Source: Lepidodermella squamata (lineage: Eukaryota; Gastrotricha). Taken from it: 64,000 nt of DNA. A program made the position numbers and the translations under genes. The stretch's first letter is position 1. Each line of letters begins with the position of its first letter. This document shows, piece after piece, positions 62,087 to 64,000 of the stretch. The stretch is taken from assembly GCA_047495785.1 (NCBI GenBank), contig JBLDXI010000064.1, forward strand, positions 496,001-560,000. Direction: 5' to 3'. The notes beneath the pieces are model-generated. The model did no database searches, was not told the origin of the DNA, and saw only the letters and a program-made list of their open reading frames with translations.

Positions 62087-64000
62087 CTATTTATCGTAGA
62101 GAAGCCTCGAGTCATTCGGCGGGTAGTTGATCGTGTACATGCGCCCGCCAACCTTCGCCCCATCAACCGGCGCCGATTCGCAAACCGAAGTTTTCGCTGC
62201 AGGTTCACATTTCGGCCCATCCAGCCCGCCGTAGTACGTCGGATTTTCAACGTAGGTCGGCGCCAATTTGCGTTCCTCCTCGCCGTCGTTGTAGTCATCC
62301 TCGTCGCTGCGCAGGGTTGTGTAGTCGTTGTAGAGGCACGACGATGGAACATTCAGCGAACTCACGCGGGCTGCGTCGCTCGAAATGCAGTTCGGGTCGA
62401 AGAGCGGCTGCTCGCGGACGTCACGCCGGTGGACGAAGTAGACGAGGGCGCAGTAGATGGCGAGTTGGATGAGGAAAATCACGCCCGTCATGTAGAAAAC
62501 GTCATCGTGCGATTTTCGCAAATCATAGATTCCACCGGTCAGGAGAGGCCCAAGCAGCAATCCAACGCCAGAACACGTATTCGTATATCCCCACTAAAGG
62601 AAAAACAAGAAAATACAAAAATTAGCTATGCCAAAGGATTCGTGGAACGCGACTGCGTAGAATGTCCTAAACCTTATTAGGTGCCCACAAGCTAATTATC
62701 CTAATTGGACCCCTGTCAAGGTCTTTTGGGACGATTCAACAAATTGAGACAAATAATACTCACCGCTTGGTCCTGAGGTAGCCGAGTAATGTCGACAGTT
62801 TCAGCGAAGGTGTAAACAATTGCGAAGCCAAGGAAGAACCCACTGCCAACTGATAGGCTGAGGATCATCACCCAACCAGCTTCATCAACGCTTGGCCACA
62901 TGAAGTAGATAGCTGATAAGGCTAAACTTGATATTAAATTGACGACAATAAGACGGCCTTTCAGTAAATCGCCGATGAGAGACGCCCCGATGTAGGCGAT
63001 GATCTCTGAGAAACTGAGGACGGTGACTGCGAGTGACGTCACGGCGCCCTGATAGCCCTGATCTCGCATGTAAGACGGTAAATTTACGACAGGCATGTAG
63101 AACCCGAGGAAGGTTGTTAGATTGACGGCGAACCACAGGATGACCTCGGGCTTCTTCAGTTGCTCCAGTGGAACTAGTAAGCTGCCTTTCGCCTCTCGCT
63201 GCTTCATCGCCGCGTATTCAGCGTTGTCGTAGCGGGACACGAAAACCGGGGCTGTAGCAAAGGCTGTGATGAACAGCAACACGGCAGCGATGCGGAACGA
63301 TATGCGCCAGCCATAAGTTGTGACCAGTTCAGCATAAATCGGGTTGAAAATTACAGAACCTATATTTGTAAACAAACATTGAATGAATTAGATTTTACCG
63401 TGAATTTTCCTAAAATACTAAAATAAAGTAGTTCAAATATTTACGTAAAATTTTGATAATCAGAAATTCAGAAAATACCCAATGGATATCCGCAGTAGAG
63501 TATGGATGTCCCTAACACGTGATACGGGTGAGTTTTGTCGAAATAATCGATTAGGATCAGCGAACTGGCCATGTAAGTCAACGAGGTGCCGATACCCTGC
63601 AGGACCGAGTAGGCGAATACAAGCGAGTGCATGGTGGTCATGAGTGAAGACAGGACGCACGACAGCGAGCAGATGATCATGCCGCCGAATATGCAATACT
63701 GATAGCCGGATGAGTCGAACATTCGGATGAAAGAAACGGAAATAGGAGCTAGTGTCATTGAAGTAGTCATCACCAGGGTTCCGATCCAATCTAACGAAAT
63801 AATAGATGAATGATGAATTCAGTCAATCCAATTTTTGAAAAGGACTTACTTCCTTCAGTCATCGATGATCTGTTGAAATCATCGCGCAGGTCAACCAAAA
63901 ACTGAGAAAGAATAGATGAAAAGACCGGAGATGAGTTTTGGTTGAAAACTTACTTCGCCGTAAGAATAGTGAAGGCCCGAGCGAATGACAGTTACAAAGA
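62087..64000 (-). CDS. SLC16-like (monocarboxylate transporter family) protein, 5' end outside window
   Basis: Exons, 5' to 3' on the minus strand: partial 63954-64000 (IRSGLHYSYGE), 63851-63901 (FLVDLRDDFNRSSMTEG), 63479-63790, 62764-63359, 62087-62593. The FLVDLRDDF...S...NWIGTL pattern matches the start of the major-facilitator fold in SLC16 proteins (D-F-x-x-S, W-I-x-S/T-L). Ten or more membrane segments are seen, ending in a long acidic cytoplasmic tail with Cys and an ENPTYYG motif that could be a sorting signal. Likely plasma-membrane transport of monocarboxylates or related solutes; the substrate cannot be told. Convergent with channel B. Confidence 0.75.

Overview
This is nuclear DNA from an invertebrate animal with a compact, intron-rich genome. 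Genes have many introns of about 40-110 bases with ordinary GT-AG ends, and one exon often encodes one extracellular domain. The proteins are animal-type: a nicotinic acetylcholine receptor subunit, other Cys-loop channels, a TMD0-type ABCC transporter, cytosolic sulfotransferases, an SLC16-like transporter, a class A GPCR, EGF/C-type-lectin, discoidin, F-type-lectin and LamG proteins, and a trypsin with sushi domains. I cannot fix the phylum. No rRNA, CRISPR array, operon or bacterial feature was seen.

Layout. 0-5 kb: repeats, including a copia-type LTR with primer binding site and gag remnant, and a small secreted-peptide gene. 5.4-12.5 kb: trypsin-sushi gene, ankyrin gene, a second peptide gene of the same family, and an intronless Cys-loop channel. 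13-19 kb: repeat-dominated, with a 3.9 kb foldback element whose arms are about 1 kb, arrays of a GTTGCGGACAGAC unit, and a tRNA-derived SINE. 19.6-27 kb: a secreted Cys-rich protein, a full nAChR-type subunit, three tandem genes of a two-cysteine secreted peptide family, and a GPCR. 27.6-34.5 kb: sulfotransferase 1, the ABCC transporter and a pseudogene fragment of it. 35.5-39.8 kb: EGF/C-type-lectin gene. 40.8-50.4 kb: sulfotransferase 2, a very large secreted adhesive/lectin gene, and sulfotransferase 3. 51-61.7 kb: two tandem paralogues encoding a signal peptide, LamG domain, second lectin-like domain, Ser/Thr-rich stalk and a complete Cys-loop channel in one polypeptide. 62-64 kb: 3' part of an SLC16-like gene.

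The strongest novelty candidate is the LamG/lectin/mucin-stalk/Cys-loop channel pair. It looks like an ion channel gated or tethered by a large glycan- or matrix-binding ectodomain. Both copies, and the intronless channel at 11-12 kb, have an M3-M4 loop of only about 12-16 residues and an Asp-Arg pair where cation channels carry Glu-Lys.

A second theme is recent mobile-element activity and gene damage. A 3,167-bp hAT transposon with perfect ends and an exact 8-bp target duplication sits inside the LamG exon of the first paralogue; without it and one duplication, the coding length is an exact 944 codons. A 498-bp deletion derivative of the same family sits inside a C-type-lectin exon, also with an exact 8-bp duplication. 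Separate single-position lesions (two in-frame TGA codons and one 1-base frameshift) interrupt the ABCC, EGF/C-type-lectin and adhesive-protein genes.
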